Part shown: positions 11,704-19,575 of the stretch, in pieces
How the letters are laid out: each line of letters begins with the position of its first letter
Position numbering within the stretch: position 1 is the stretch's first letter
Assembly: GCA_017624835.1 (NCBI GenBank)
Contig: JAGAMG010000011.1
Location: 1-64,000, forward strand
Reading direction: 5' to 3'
Source of the DNA: Lachnospiraceae bacterium
Lineage (GTDB): Bacteria > Bacillota > Clostridia > Lachnospirales > Lachnospiraceae
Length of the DNA: 64,000 bases
The notes under the pieces: generated by a model
The model's input: only the letters and a program-made list of their open reading frames with translations
Told to the model about the DNA's origin: nothing
The model's database searches: none
Program-made: the position numbers and the translations under genes

Positions 11704-13399
11704 CTACTTCTCCAAAACAGGCATTAAGGAAACAATCTCATCCAGCCTGTCCTTTATCTGCTCTCTAGGTATTCTCATAATGGAACGAATTACCCGATTT
11801 TTGTCCTTCCAGATATGAATGGTTCCATACACATTTTTCTTTTTATTTGTATTTAATCTACAAACTTCAACCTCATACCCATTACCAAAATCCCTATAAA
11901 TTACACGTTCAAGGTCAAATATTTTAATACTGTAGCCTTTTCCCAGATGGAATATTCTCCTTGTACCATTCCTTGAACAGGTCATACAAAAACTTAAACG
12001 GAACCAAATCCCAACTAAGCTGTGGCAATATTTCTTCTGCAAACTGCCTTACCGGGTCATTGAATGTCTTATATTCACCCAACAACGCTTCACTTACATC
12101 AGGTATGTCAAATTCATAATAGGATGGCATATCCTTCAGAACCTTATGTAAAACATATTCCAGCACTTCTTTACGATTCAAATAATCATCCTTAATGTAT
12201 TTGCGCTCCATACCCGTAAAACATTTATCAAAAGGCACCATCAAAAGCCGACGATAAAAAGAAGATGTTTTGTCATTTACCCTTGGGAGAAAATTGATAC
12301 ACTGTACCATCAATCCCGAAAACCTGAAATCAACAGGGTCTTTATATTTTGCTTCAATCTGCACTTTATCACCGGTAACCAAAGCCTTAAAGGTTGCCGC
12401 ATCATCCAAATAGCCATTCACACTGTTTTCATCCACAATCACAGCTGAGGCATGGAGTAAAGGTGACAGTCTGTAATTCTTTGCCATATCATTAATCGCA
12501 ATGGACACATGATTCCCTTCTCCACAAAGATTTCTAAGCAATGTACAGAAGGTTCCCTTTCCGTTATTACCTCTTGTAGAATACAGAAAAAGAGCCTTAT
12601 TCCACCGGACATTAGGTCGTATTGACGCCCCTATTATCTGCCACAACAGTTTTTCAATCTGCGGGTCATCGGTCAGTTCATGTATCCAATCCTCTATGTT
12701 CCAATCCGTACCATCTTCGTTATTATGAATTGATATATTGGAAGGATTGTCCAGCAAATCTACCCTACATTTTGAAACAAATACATACTCCGGCGAAAAC
12801 TCCAACAGCCTTTTGGTTTCATAGTCAAAAATACCATTATTAACCGCAATCAGATTCTTCTGTTTTCCAACCATCACAACAGGTGCTGTTTTTAACAGTA
12901 ATTCCCTGACCTGTCTCAACCCTGATGCCGAAATACTGAAATGATATTTTCTGATTACTGTATTGAGTGCCGCCTCAGACGTTGCATATATTCCTTCATT
13001 CCTTCCAGCATACTGATAAATTCCCAACTGACATTGTGCACTATCATTTCCATTGGTATAATCAAGCGCCTTTACTCCTTCCAAGGCTATCATAAGCCTT
13101 GCAATAACAGCAGGCGAAAGATAATTCATACGCGAAATTTTTGTACCATCCATCCCAGCCAACATATTTTTATAATTAATCCAGGCATTCATATCTCCCA
13201 ATATTATTTCCTCTACCTTACTTGCAATCTGCTCTGATAGCGGTAAAGGATACTGATTTGCATACGTAATTGCATTTTCTATTGCCTGCGCCAATGCTTC
13301 ATTCAAAGTTGATAGAGAAAGCAAATTATTCTGATTAGCAGTTCCTCCACCCCCTATAACACTTCCGGAAGTAATTTGTTTATCATTTGAATTGTTCAT
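11704..13399 (-). pseudogene. D5/P4-type phage primase-helicase, frameshifted
   Basis: The first 491 residues (13399-11924) contain a D5_N-like region and a superfamily 3 helicase core with Walker A TRGNNGKGTF, Walker B AVIVDENSVNGY and a sensor region MVQCINFLPRVNDKTSSFYRR. Frame one ends WYKENIPSGKRLQY, while the next frame continues GKGYSIKIFDLERVIYRDF for about 80 more residues to 11704, as expected for the family's C-terminal domain. The frames join if one base of the A4 run (TTTT at 11938-11941 on the plus strand) is removed. A one-base insertion is most likely; the truncated form may still have ATPase activity. Such proteins replicate phages and satellite elements. Confidence 0.8.
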
Positions 13400-14060
13400 A
13401 ACCTTTCCTCCTATTCCTTATTGCTGATAACTTAATTCCATAAAAAAACGGAATATGCACATGAACTTGTTTTATAGAAAACAAATCCAGATGTATATTC
13501 CGAATTTCCAATCACTCTAAAATAAAAAAGTCGAAACATACATCCAAACTTGTTTATCTTCTTTTCCCCAAAAATGGTAAAAAAAAAGAAACACAAGTAG
13601 AATCATGTCTCAACCTACGCAGAATGTATCACATATTTAAAATTTTGTCAATATTTTTTGAAAATTTTCTTGATAATTTTGATAATTAATAATCCTTTTT
13701 AATGCAACCCGATAGTACAGACATTTTGCCATACACTCCTACACTGTTCTTAGGCACCTGAGCCAGAGGAAGCAATGTAAGCCATCCCGCAAGGGACCTG
13801 CCCTTGATGGTGCAAAAAAGAAATGTTATACTGTCATAAATGCGACAAAGATTATTAACTGTTCTTGAGTTCTTCGCCGTCGGTACTAATCCGGTCACAT
13901 TTCTTTTTTGCACTGTCAAGGGTGGCGCAGGGGACGATTAACTATGCACTCAACATATTAATTTATCATTTTATCAAAATATCAGATATCCCAAAAACTT
14001 TTTCTCTTACACATAGGACTTATATATTTGTCAGATAAAAATGATAAAATGATAATTCTT
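13400..14060. other. non-coding region upstream of the primase
   Basis: No convincing gene. Upstream of the primase an inverted repeat (CGGAATAT near 13450 and ATATTCCG near 13498) surrounds ACTTGTTTTATAG. At 13963-13975 and 14043-14055 a perfect 13-bp inverted repeat (TTATCATTTTATC) flanks AT-rich DNA. The most striking part is the 26-bp inverted repeat pair at 13801-13922. A TTG-started 77-codon frame across it is considered chance. Confidence 0.45.
13801..13922. repeat. 26-bp inverted repeat pair around a 70-bp core
   Basis: The arm at 13801-13826 (CCCTTGATGG then TGCAAAAAAGAAATGT) matches the reverse complement of 13897-13922 in 24 of 26 positions, with the 16 inner bases identical. The enclosed 70 bp contain no gene. 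This could be a small MITE-like element, a replication or transfer site of the island, or a long RNA hairpin. Confidence 0.65.
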
Positions 14061-14288
14061 CTATAATCCTTTTATCTTAGCTTCAAAAAAATCAGAAAGC
14101 TCACAGCTACCACTCTGTAGATTTATATATTCTTCTGCCCATTCCATAACCATTCTTTCATTTTTCAAAAGTTCTTCTGTCGATTTTGGATTTTCATAGA
14201 GCGGCACATCCTCATTCAAGGTTTCTGCCACTCCCCACATTCTGCATAAGCGCATAGCTGTTCTGTAGATTATTTCTTTTTCTGTCAT
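14061..14288 (-). CDS. small protein of an unknown three-member family
   Basis: The 75-residue protein (MTEKEIIYRTAMRLCRMWGV ... MEWAEEYINLQSG ... FFEAKIKGL) shares its layout with the products at 23657-23866 and 28006-28215: an N-terminal helix with A..L.RM(Y/W)GV.ETL, a central W(T/A)EEY, and a C-terminal FFE.K. No known domain is recognised. It is acidic and likely cytoplasmic. A 17-bp perfect palindrome lies 32 bases upstream of its start. Confidence 0.6.
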   Translation of the reverse strand: MTEKEIIYRTAMRLCRMWGVAETLNEDVPLYENPKSTEELLKNERMVMEWAEEYINLQSGSCELSDFFEAKIKGL

Positions 14289-14319
14289 GATACAAGTCTC
14301 CTTTTTCTATTTGCTCCCG

Positions 14320-14336
14320 TTGTCATTTCATGACAA
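14320..14336. promoter_or_regulatory. palindromic operator-like site
   Basis: TTGTCATTTCATGACAA is a 7-3-7 perfect palindrome just upstream of the small gene at 14061-14288. Its 13-bp core recurs, inverted, at 17110-17122. Confidence 0.45.
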
Positions 14337-14379
14337 AATTAATCCCCCATTACCTTAAACTATGCTACAGCATAATTAA

Positions 14380-14420
14380 AAAATCCAGCCATCTCCACTT
14401 TGTATGGTGTGACCGGATTT
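14380..14420 (-). terminator. terminator of the two-gene membrane-protein operon
   Basis: On the minus strand AAATCC and GGATTT close an interrupted stem with GG-CA-CCAT/ATGG-TGG pairing, followed by TTTAATT, 40 bases after the operon's last stop. Confidence 0.55.
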
Positions 14421-14459
14421 GATATTGCCTATTTAATAATTCCCCTTCCATTCAAACCG

Positions 14460-15146
14460 CTAAACTCCACCTGCTTCATAATGTACAATTGCTTGTCTCA
14501 AGTTTTTTGCCTTTCCAGTCCGTAATTCCTGTTCCAGATAATCAATTATCGGTACCGTAAGATATTCCATAGGAAATGAAGCATTTACCTTCCGTAATCG
14601 CTCCTGAATATCCTGTTTTTCCTGTTGCAAAAGTTCCAACTGTTCTGCTATTTCGTAATTATGTTCCATAATTTTTCGGTTTGATTCAGCAATAATTTTA
14701 TTTTCTTCCTTATTGTTTTTATTCTCCTGCAAATTTTTTCTGTTTACTGTATCATCCATATGTTTCAAGAACTTTTTTACAAGAAACAACGCCAAAAAAG
14801 CAACCGGCAATGCAAGAACAGCCCCCACCGGCATTATTACATCAATCTTCTGATAATGAAGTCGTCCTGAAGCAACATATTCTTCCCAAGTCACTCCATT
14901 GTTGGCAATAAGTGTTAATATATGACTTAATCCCCTGTTTATCAATACCATAAATATAATTTCTACAATGGCGAAAATTCCCCAACCTATGGACTTCTCC
15001 AATTTTGTTTTCTGATTTGTGTCTTTCATCTTATGATATTCTTTTGTCCGGTATATATTTCCTTTCAACCTTTTCTCCTGAGCACAACAAGCATCATATT
15101 CCTCAGCAAGCATTCTGATCCGTTTTAATTCTTCCAACTTTTTCAC
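14460..15146 (-). CDS. membrane protein with coiled coils, unknown function (second of pair)
   Basis: The 228-residue protein has an N-terminal helical region, two transmembrane helices (about 53-75 and 103-125: IFAIVEIIFMVLI and VGAVLALPVAFLALFLV), a cytoplasmic coiled coil rich in Asn/Glu/Lys, and a C-terminal module FPMEYLTVPIIDYLEQELRT followed by KAKNLRQAIVHYE. The same type of end module occurs in the upstream neighbour. The 18-base gap to that neighbour points to one operon. I do not recognise a named family. Confidence 0.7.
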   Translation of the reverse strand: MKKLEELKRIRMLAEEYDACCAQEKRLKGNIYRTKEYHKMKDTNQKTKLEKSIGWGIFAIVEIIFMVLINRGLSHILTLIANNGVTWEEYVASGRLHYQKIDVIMPVGAVLALPVAFLALFLVKKFLKHMDDTVNRKNLQENKNNKEENKIIAESNRKIMEHNYEIAEQLELLQQEKQDIQERLRKVNASFPMEYLTVPIIDYLEQELRTGKAKNLRQAIVHYEAGGV

Positions 15147-15164
15147 TCTCCCATTTATATATTT

Positions 15165-16082
15165 TTAATATCTACCATAGCGACGTGCTATCCTCTCAGT
15201 AGCATCCGCTATTCTAGACGTATTCTGGGCTGTTTGTCTATTTGCATATAAATTCTCATTTGCAATATAATTACCAATCATCTGTTGTCTAATCATTTCG
15301 TCCTTCTGACTTATTATCCTATTCTGTCCGTCTATTATCTTCTGCTGATTTTCCAACTTCTGCTGCCTGTATATATACGTGTTGTATTGCTCCACACATT
15401 CCTGTATTGTATTTGCCATATGATTTTCTACCAAATTTATAAAAAAGTTTACTGCAGACGGATACCCGTAATCTTTCGGATACCATTTAATGATATTTTC
15501 CATATATTCCTCACTAATTAATACCCTCCGGTTTGCGATATGTTGAATCATTGCATCAATCTCAGCATTCTTTTGCAAAATCAACTGATTATTCTTAATA
15601 CTATTCTCATAATTATTTTTTAACTGGCTATTCCTTGCATCTTTCATCTTTTCCCGGATAGTCATAATTGCCGCAACCATTCCGGAGATAACAAATGCAA
15701 TAAAGGAACCACGTATCACTATCGGTAAAACAACCGATACCATATTAACATTTTCCTCTCCCTGATATCCGGGATACTCTTCGTTCTTATGTGCCATCCT
15801 CCAAGCAAGCATATCATTTTCTTTGTCCAATTCTATCTGTGTCTTTTCATAACGATAAGCTGCTCCGACAAAAGGAATGGTATTTATAAAAAACAATACT
15901 AAAAACACCAATAAAAAAATACGTATCATTCTGCCATACCGAATCTTCTCAAATAAAACCAACCTTGGCTTTACAGGTGATACTTTCCTACTTTGCAACT
16001 GCATTTCTTCTATGTTTAAATTCCCCATGGCAGTAATAAGACTTTTTACATACAATAAATCTTCATACAATTTATTATTCAT
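15165..16082 (-). CDS. membrane protein with coiled coils, unknown function (first of pair)
   Basis: The 305-residue protein has two transmembrane helices (about 53-73, IFLLVFLVLFFINTIPFVGA, and about 122-143, LPIVIRGSFIAFVISGMVAA) with an extracytoplasmic loop between them. A coiled coil and the module YPKDYGYPSAVNFFINLVEN then MANTIQECVEQYN follow. This end module matches the second protein of the pair and a motif common in uncharacterised Clostridia membrane proteins. The tail (ANRQTAQNTSRIADATERIA) is Arg/Ala-rich. The shared palindrome TATACTC-N8-GAGTATA lies 42 bases upstream of its ATG. Confidence 0.72.
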   Translation of the reverse strand: MNNKLYEDLLYVKSLITAMGNLNIEEMQLQSRKVSPVKPRLVLFEKIRYGRMIRIFLLVFLVLFFINTIPFVGAAYRYEKTQIELDKENDMLAWRMAHKNEEYPGYQGEENVNMVSVVLPIVIRGSFIAFVISGMVAAIMTIREKMKDARNSQLKNNYENSIKNNQLILQKNAEIDAMIQHIANRRVLISEEYMENIIKWYPKDYGYPSAVNFFINLVENHMANTIQECVEQYNTYIYRQQKLENQQKIIDGQNRIISQKDEMIRQQMIGNYIANENLYANRQTAQNTSRIADATERIARRYGRY

Positions 16083-16123
16083 TCTTTTGTCACCTCTGAA
16101 TATTTTTTCTTTACTTTTCTATG

Positions 16124-16145
16124 TATACTCCATATTTTGAGTATA
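16124..16145 (-). promoter_or_regulatory. shared operator, site A (TATACTC-N8-GAGTATA)
   Basis: A perfect 7-8-7 palindrome 42 bases upstream of the membrane-protein operon. Read on the minus strand it ends in TATACA, a good -10 box, while the -35 position (ATGGAT) is weak. Sites B (23363-23384) and C (27891-27912) have the same half-sites and spacing. Confidence 0.6.
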
Positions 16146-16309
16146 TCCATTTTGGTATATATTGTCAATAAACCTCTACATATCATTTTGTTGTGCCTAT
16201 GCTTTCTACAACAAAATATGGAAAATGATTTTGTGAAAATATGATTATCGTAAGATGTTAATTTCTATCATTTTTATGATAAATTCCTTAAATCATTTTT
16301 CATTCAATT

Positions 16310-16502
16310 ACGTCAAAGACGTGACGAGCTATGCTCGGTTCAGGGCACCCGAGGAACGTCCGGTGGACGTTTCGAGGGCAAGGAGCGTAGCGACGCAGTA
16401 AGAGTCTGTGCGGTATAGCCGCACAGACCGAGGAGCAAATGAAGCATAGCGAAATGCAGTGACGAAGCGGGGCGTCGGCTATGCCGACCGCAACGAAGTT
16501 GC
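16310..16502. other. hairpin-rich non-coding segment
   Basis: Seven short hairpins follow each other: ACGTC/GACGT (16310-16322), CGAGC/GCTCG with a TAT loop (16325-16337), ACGTCC/GGACGT (16356-16370), a 10-bp arm GTCTGTGCGG with its complement (16404-16428), GCAT/ATGC (16444-16457), GTCGGC/GCCGAC with a TAT loop (16474-16488) and GCAAC/GTTGC (16490-16502). The segment is clearly more GC-rich than its surroundings and has no credible reading frame. It could be a transfer origin, a single-strand replication origin or a structured RNA of the mobile element. No relaxase gene is in the window. Confidence 0.6.
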
Positions 16503-16559
16503 GCCACCCCGTCTTATGCCCTTGTGGCTTTTTCAGCGTAAGTCTGAGAAAGTCACGCC

Positions 16560-16789
16560 GTTTACAGCCAAAAGCCCATTCTATGCGGGTTTGAGGCTGT
16601 AAACAAGGTTCTAAATATGTGCACTTTTCTGTAAACGGTTGTTTACAGCTGTAAACAAGGTGGGCACGAATGTTGATTTATCAACATTTTCTTAAGTGGT
16701 TTTGTTTACACAAAAAGCCACCCCGTGGCACCGTGTAAACGAGCTTCCAAGCGGTTGCTATTTGCAAGATTTGTAAACGCCTGTTTACA
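16560..16789. repeat. iteron-like array of TGTAAAC (nine copies)
   Basis: TGTAAAC or its complement GTTTACA starts at 16560, 16598, 16630, 16641, 16650, 16704, 16734, 16772 and 16783, several arranged as inverted pairs 9-13 bp apart, for example in the block 16630-16656. This density is far above chance for a heptamer. Such arrays bind replication initiators or regulators. It adjoins the hairpin segment and has no gene of its own. Confidence 0.65.
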
Positions 16790-17147
16790 GCACCGAGGGT
16801 GTCCCGTCTTTACAGATACCCTCAGGAAAGCTCTTTGCGACAGTCTGTTAGAGTTTTCCCCTAAGGACTGTTTCTGCGTATGCTTTGGGGAAAAAAGGTG
16901 GTGCTCCCAGAAAAAAGAAGGCTGCTATGTTCCAATTTCGACCCACAAGTGGTACATAACAACATTGTGCCAATATCGGTACATTCTTTGCGCCAATGTT
17001 GGGTGAAAATTGGGCAACCATGTACGAACTTTTACACAGTTGCCCAATTGTGGCACAAATATCGCCCGATTTTTACCCAGAACCGGGCGATAAAAAAAGT
17101 ATCCCCAAAGTCATGAAATGACCTTGCAGGATACCCTCTAGTGATTT
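16790..17147. other. non-coding, inverted-repeat-rich end of the 16.3-17.1 kb region
   Basis: Nested inverted repeats include TTGTGCCA (16965) with TGGCACAA (17051), ATTGGGCAAC (17009) with GTTGCCCAAT (17039), and ATCGCCCG with CCGGGCGAT (17060-17091). Then GTATCC and GGATAC surround the palindrome GTCATGAAATGAC at 17110-17122. Short open frames here (up to 93 codons) have no ribosome binding site and show no recognisable protein, so I treat the stretch as non-coding structure. Confidence 0.45.
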
Positions 17148-17303
17148 TCATTTGCTGTTTTTACTTGCACTATGATTTGGATTACACTGATTAGCGTGAT
17201 TATTCATAGCTGCCGCATGTGCGCTATTATTTGGATTGCATTGATTGGCATGATGATTGCACTGCGCCTGCGTATGTGTGTTTCCAGAACATCCTTTAGG
17301 CAT
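17148..17303 (-). CDS. 51-residue Asn/His/Cys-rich small protein with an internal repeat
   Basis: The ATG ending at 17303 follows an AAGGAG ribosome binding site. The product starts MPKGCSGNTHTQAQCN and contains two copies of a HANQCNPN unit (HHANQCNPNNSAHAAAM and NNHANQCNPNHSA), ending SKNSK. I have a general impression that similar Asn-rich NPNNSAY-type miniproteins occur in Clostridia but know no function. The four Cys and six His would allow metal binding (inference). It is a separate small unit between the repeat region and the CAP lipoprotein operon. Confidence 0.65.
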   Translation of the reverse strand: MPKGCSGNTHTQAQCNHHANQCNPNNSAHAAAMNNHANQCNPNHSASKNSK

Positions 17304-17375
17304 ATGAGTTTCTCCTTTCTGTACTGAATATTGGATAATTTGAACAGATGAGATTAATGTCTTTTTTATCTAATC

Positions 17376-17412
17376 CACTCTCTGCACAGTACATAGTACT
17401 GTACAGAGAGTG
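17376..17412. repeat. 37-bp near-perfect palindrome
   Basis: CACTCTCTG and ACAGTAC arms with their complements surround a 3-base centre, with one mismatched pair. It sits between the small Asn-rich gene and the terminator of the CAP operon. It might be an RNA hairpin in the leader of the small gene or an operator. Confidence 0.5.
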
Positions 17413-17441
17413 CTAAAAATATTCTGTAAAACACAAAAAAA

Positions 17442-17466
17442 GATGGGCACTCTCAGAGTGCCCATC
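17442..17466 (-). terminator. terminator of the ECF-CAP operon
   Basis: A 12-bp perfect stem (GATGGGCACTCT and its complement) with a one-base centre is followed on the minus strand by TTTTTTTGTG. It lies 24 bases after the CAP lipoprotein stop. Confidence 0.85.
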
Positions 17467-17489
17467 GCTAGTCTACGGTGTGTAGTTGA

Positions 17490-19523
17490 TTAGAAGTAGA
17501 TTGCTTCTCCTGGATTTGCTAATGCTTCGTCTACGGCTTTTTGTAAGTCGTCGTAGTCAATATCGTATTTTTCGCAGAACTCCACCATGTCTGGGTCCCG
17601 TTCAGGCTCATCATCCGTCTTAGGAGCTGTTATAGGTTCTTCAGGAGCGGGTTCGGGCTCGGGTGTAGGTTCAGGAGTTGCTTCAGGTGCTTCTTCTTTT
17701 ACATCGGGCTCTTCGGGAACAGGCTGTGGTTCAGTCATATATTCCTCAGGCTTGGTTTCAGGTTCTGCAGGGATTTCCACTGCGCCGTTGTTCTTAGCAG
17801 CTTCTTCAGCGGCTTTTCTCTCAGCTTCTGCTTTCAAGGTTGCTTCTAAGTCTGCTAAACGCTGTGCTTCTAATTTTGCTGCGTTATCTGCTTTTGCTTT
17901 TTCTGCAGCGGCTTTCTGCTCAGCTTCTTTAGCTGCTCGCTTTGCAGCGTTTTCTTCTTTTTCTTTCTTCTGTTCTTCTTCAAGGGCTTTCTTCTGCTCT
18001 TCGATTTTAGCCTGTCTTTCTGCACGGTCAGCTTCTACTTTCGCTTCCTGTTCTGCTCTCTTGTCAAGAATTACTTCTCCATTGATGCTTACATAGGTTG
18101 CACCCATGTTCTCGTACCATTCTTTTTTGCCTTCTACGCCAGTCTTTGTGGTATAGTTGTTGTCTTCATCGGTGAATAACTCGTATGCGGTGTAGGAACC
18201 GTCTTCATTAATCTTGATACCGACTGCGCCGTGAGCATTGTTGTCTGACATATAGTTCTTATAGTGACCTGTGCTGTTCTTCCAATTCTCATGGATTTTG
18301 TCAGCGTCTGCTTCATAGGTAGCCCACTGATAGTTCTCGCCTGTACCTGTTCTCTTGCTTGCATGCTTGTCGTTTTCGTCACATCTTGTGAATGCTAACT
18401 CATAGAGACCTTCGTCCCATACAAGCTCGTTTAAGCCTGCGGCTTTTCGCTCGGCATTAATCTTGTCGAATACTTCTTTTGCCATGGCTTTCATGTCTTC
18501 GGTGCTTGCACTGAGATTCGCTTCTTTTGCAGCTTTCTGTTCAGCTTCCTTTGCTCTTATCTCTTTTAAATCTGCACTCAGTTTTTTGCTTAATTCGTCC
18601 AGTTCTTTATTTATTTGTTCTTTCGTCTTAGCAGTGGTGGTGCTAGTAGTAGTACTTGTTGTGGTCTTATTTTCTGTTTTAGGGGCAGTGGTTGCTGCAG
18701 GCTTTGCTGTTTCTACAGGAGCGGTTGTTGCCTGAGGCTTTGCGGTCTCTGCAGGCTTCTGTGCTACTACAGGTGCAGTTGTAGGAACGAGTGTTGCTAC
18801 GGGAGCAGTGGTTGCGTCAGACTTTGCAAGTACGGTTTCAGGAATTTCTGTGTTTACTCTGTAACCGTCTTTTGTCACATCTGCTCTGTAGTTGTTGTCT
18901 TCGTAGGTAAATACTTCGTATGCTACATAGTTGCCGTACTCATCAATCATGATGGCTACTGCACAGTTTGCATAGCTGTCGTTCATGTAGTTGTTGTAGT
19001 GACCCTCACTGTCATGCCACAAGTTGTGGATTACATCAGAAGATGCTTCTGCGTAACGCTTGTGAGCTGCAAGGTAGTTTTCACCTGTACCTGCTCTCAC
19101 GCTTCTGTGGCTGTCATTCTCGTAGCATCTTGTCATGGCGAGCTCATAGAGGTCTTCGTTCCATTCGAGTTCGTCTAAGCCTGCTTCTACACGCTCAGCG
19201 TTAATCTTATCGAATACTTCCTTTGCCATTTCTTTTGCGAAAGCAACATCGTTCTGTAAGAGGATGTTGTTCTTGCTGGAAGACTCTTTCTCAGGAAGTG
19301 CTGCGATTTCTTCTTCAGTCTTGCTTAAGATTGATGTAGATGAGGTCAATCTTGCATTAGCCTGCTTAACAGTCCCTTCGACTGTCTCACAACTCATGGT
19401 TACTTCTTCTGCGATGGTCTCTAATGTAGTTTCTGCAGTAGGTGCAGGTGCACCACATGCGGAAAGTGCCATTGCCATGCATAAGAATGCTGTTGAAATT
19501 GTTACTCTTGTTTTGCGTTTCAT
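17490..19523 (-). CDS. lipoprotein with two CAP/SCP domains and a long coiled coil
   Basis: The 677-residue protein starts with a lipoprotein signal peptide (lipobox LSAC, Cys about 23). CAP domain 1 spans about 98-215 (FDKINAERVEAGLDELEWN, GENYLAAHKR, NLWHDSEGHYNNYM) and CAP domain 2 about 345-460 (same landmarks, NWKNSTGHYKNYM), joined by a Thr/Ala/Pro-rich linker. A charged Ala/Glu/Lys coiled coil follows (about 485-590), then a Pro/Glu-rich stretch and a short C-terminal domain. CAP proteins are secreted Cys-rich secretory protein relatives of varied, often unknown function in bacteria. It is the last gene of the sigma-factor operon and is probably exposed on the cell surface. Confidence 0.85.
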   Translation of the reverse strand: MKRKTRVTISTAFLCMAMALSACGAPAPTAETTLETIAEEVTMSCETVEGTVKQANARLTSSTSILSKTEEEIAALPEKESSSKNNILLQNDVAFAKEMAKEVFDKINAERVEAGLDELEWNEDLYELAMTRCYENDSHRSVRAGTGENYLAAHKRYAEASSDVIHNLWHDSEGHYNNYMNDSYANCAVAIMIDEYGNYVAYEVFTYEDNNYRADVTKDGYRVNTEIPETVLAKSDATTAPVATLVPTTAPVVAQKPAETAKPQATTAPVETAKPAATTAPKTENKTTTSTTTSTTTAKTKEQINKELDELSKKLSADLKEIRAKEAEQKAAKEANLSASTEDMKAMAKEVFDKINAERKAAGLNELVWDEGLYELAFTRCDENDKHASKRTGTGENYQWATYEADADKIHENWKNSTGHYKNYMSDNNAHGAVGIKINEDGSYTAYELFTDEDNNYTTKTGVEGKKEWYENMGATYVSINGEVILDKRAEQEAKVEADRAERQAKIEEQKKALEEEQKKEKEENAAKRAAKEAEQKAAAEKAKADNAAKLEAQRLADLEATLKAEAERKAAEEAAKNNGAVEIPAEPETKPEEYMTEPQPVPEEPDVKEEAPEATPEPTPEPEPAPEEPITAPKTDDEPERDPDMVEFCEKYDIDYDDLQKAVDEALANPGEAIYF

Positions 19524-19575
19524 ACTTGTTTCCTCGCTTTCTCTGCTGTATTCAGAAATAATTTTCCTATCCTAA

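Noticed and set aside
13686..13919. 77-codon minus-strand frame
   Set aside because: It starts with TTG inside one arm of a 26-bp inverted repeat, has no ribosome binding site and no recognisable protein sequence.
16310..16789. CRISPR array
   Set aside because: Repeats are heptamers and unrelated hairpins at irregular spacing; no constant repeat-spacer pattern and no cas genes.
16725..17116. Two overlapping plus-strand frames of 93 and 78 codons
   Set aside because: No ribosome binding site, overlap with inverted repeats and iterons, and no protein-like pattern.
17587..18096. Ser/Ala-rich 169-codon plus-strand frame
   Set aside because: Antisense of the Ala/Glu/Pro-rich coiled coil of the CAP lipoprotein; composition explains the open frame.
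18615..19178. 187-codon Cys-rich plus-strand frame
   Set aside because: Exactly opposite the CAP domain 1 and linker coding sequence, without start signals; a shadow frame.
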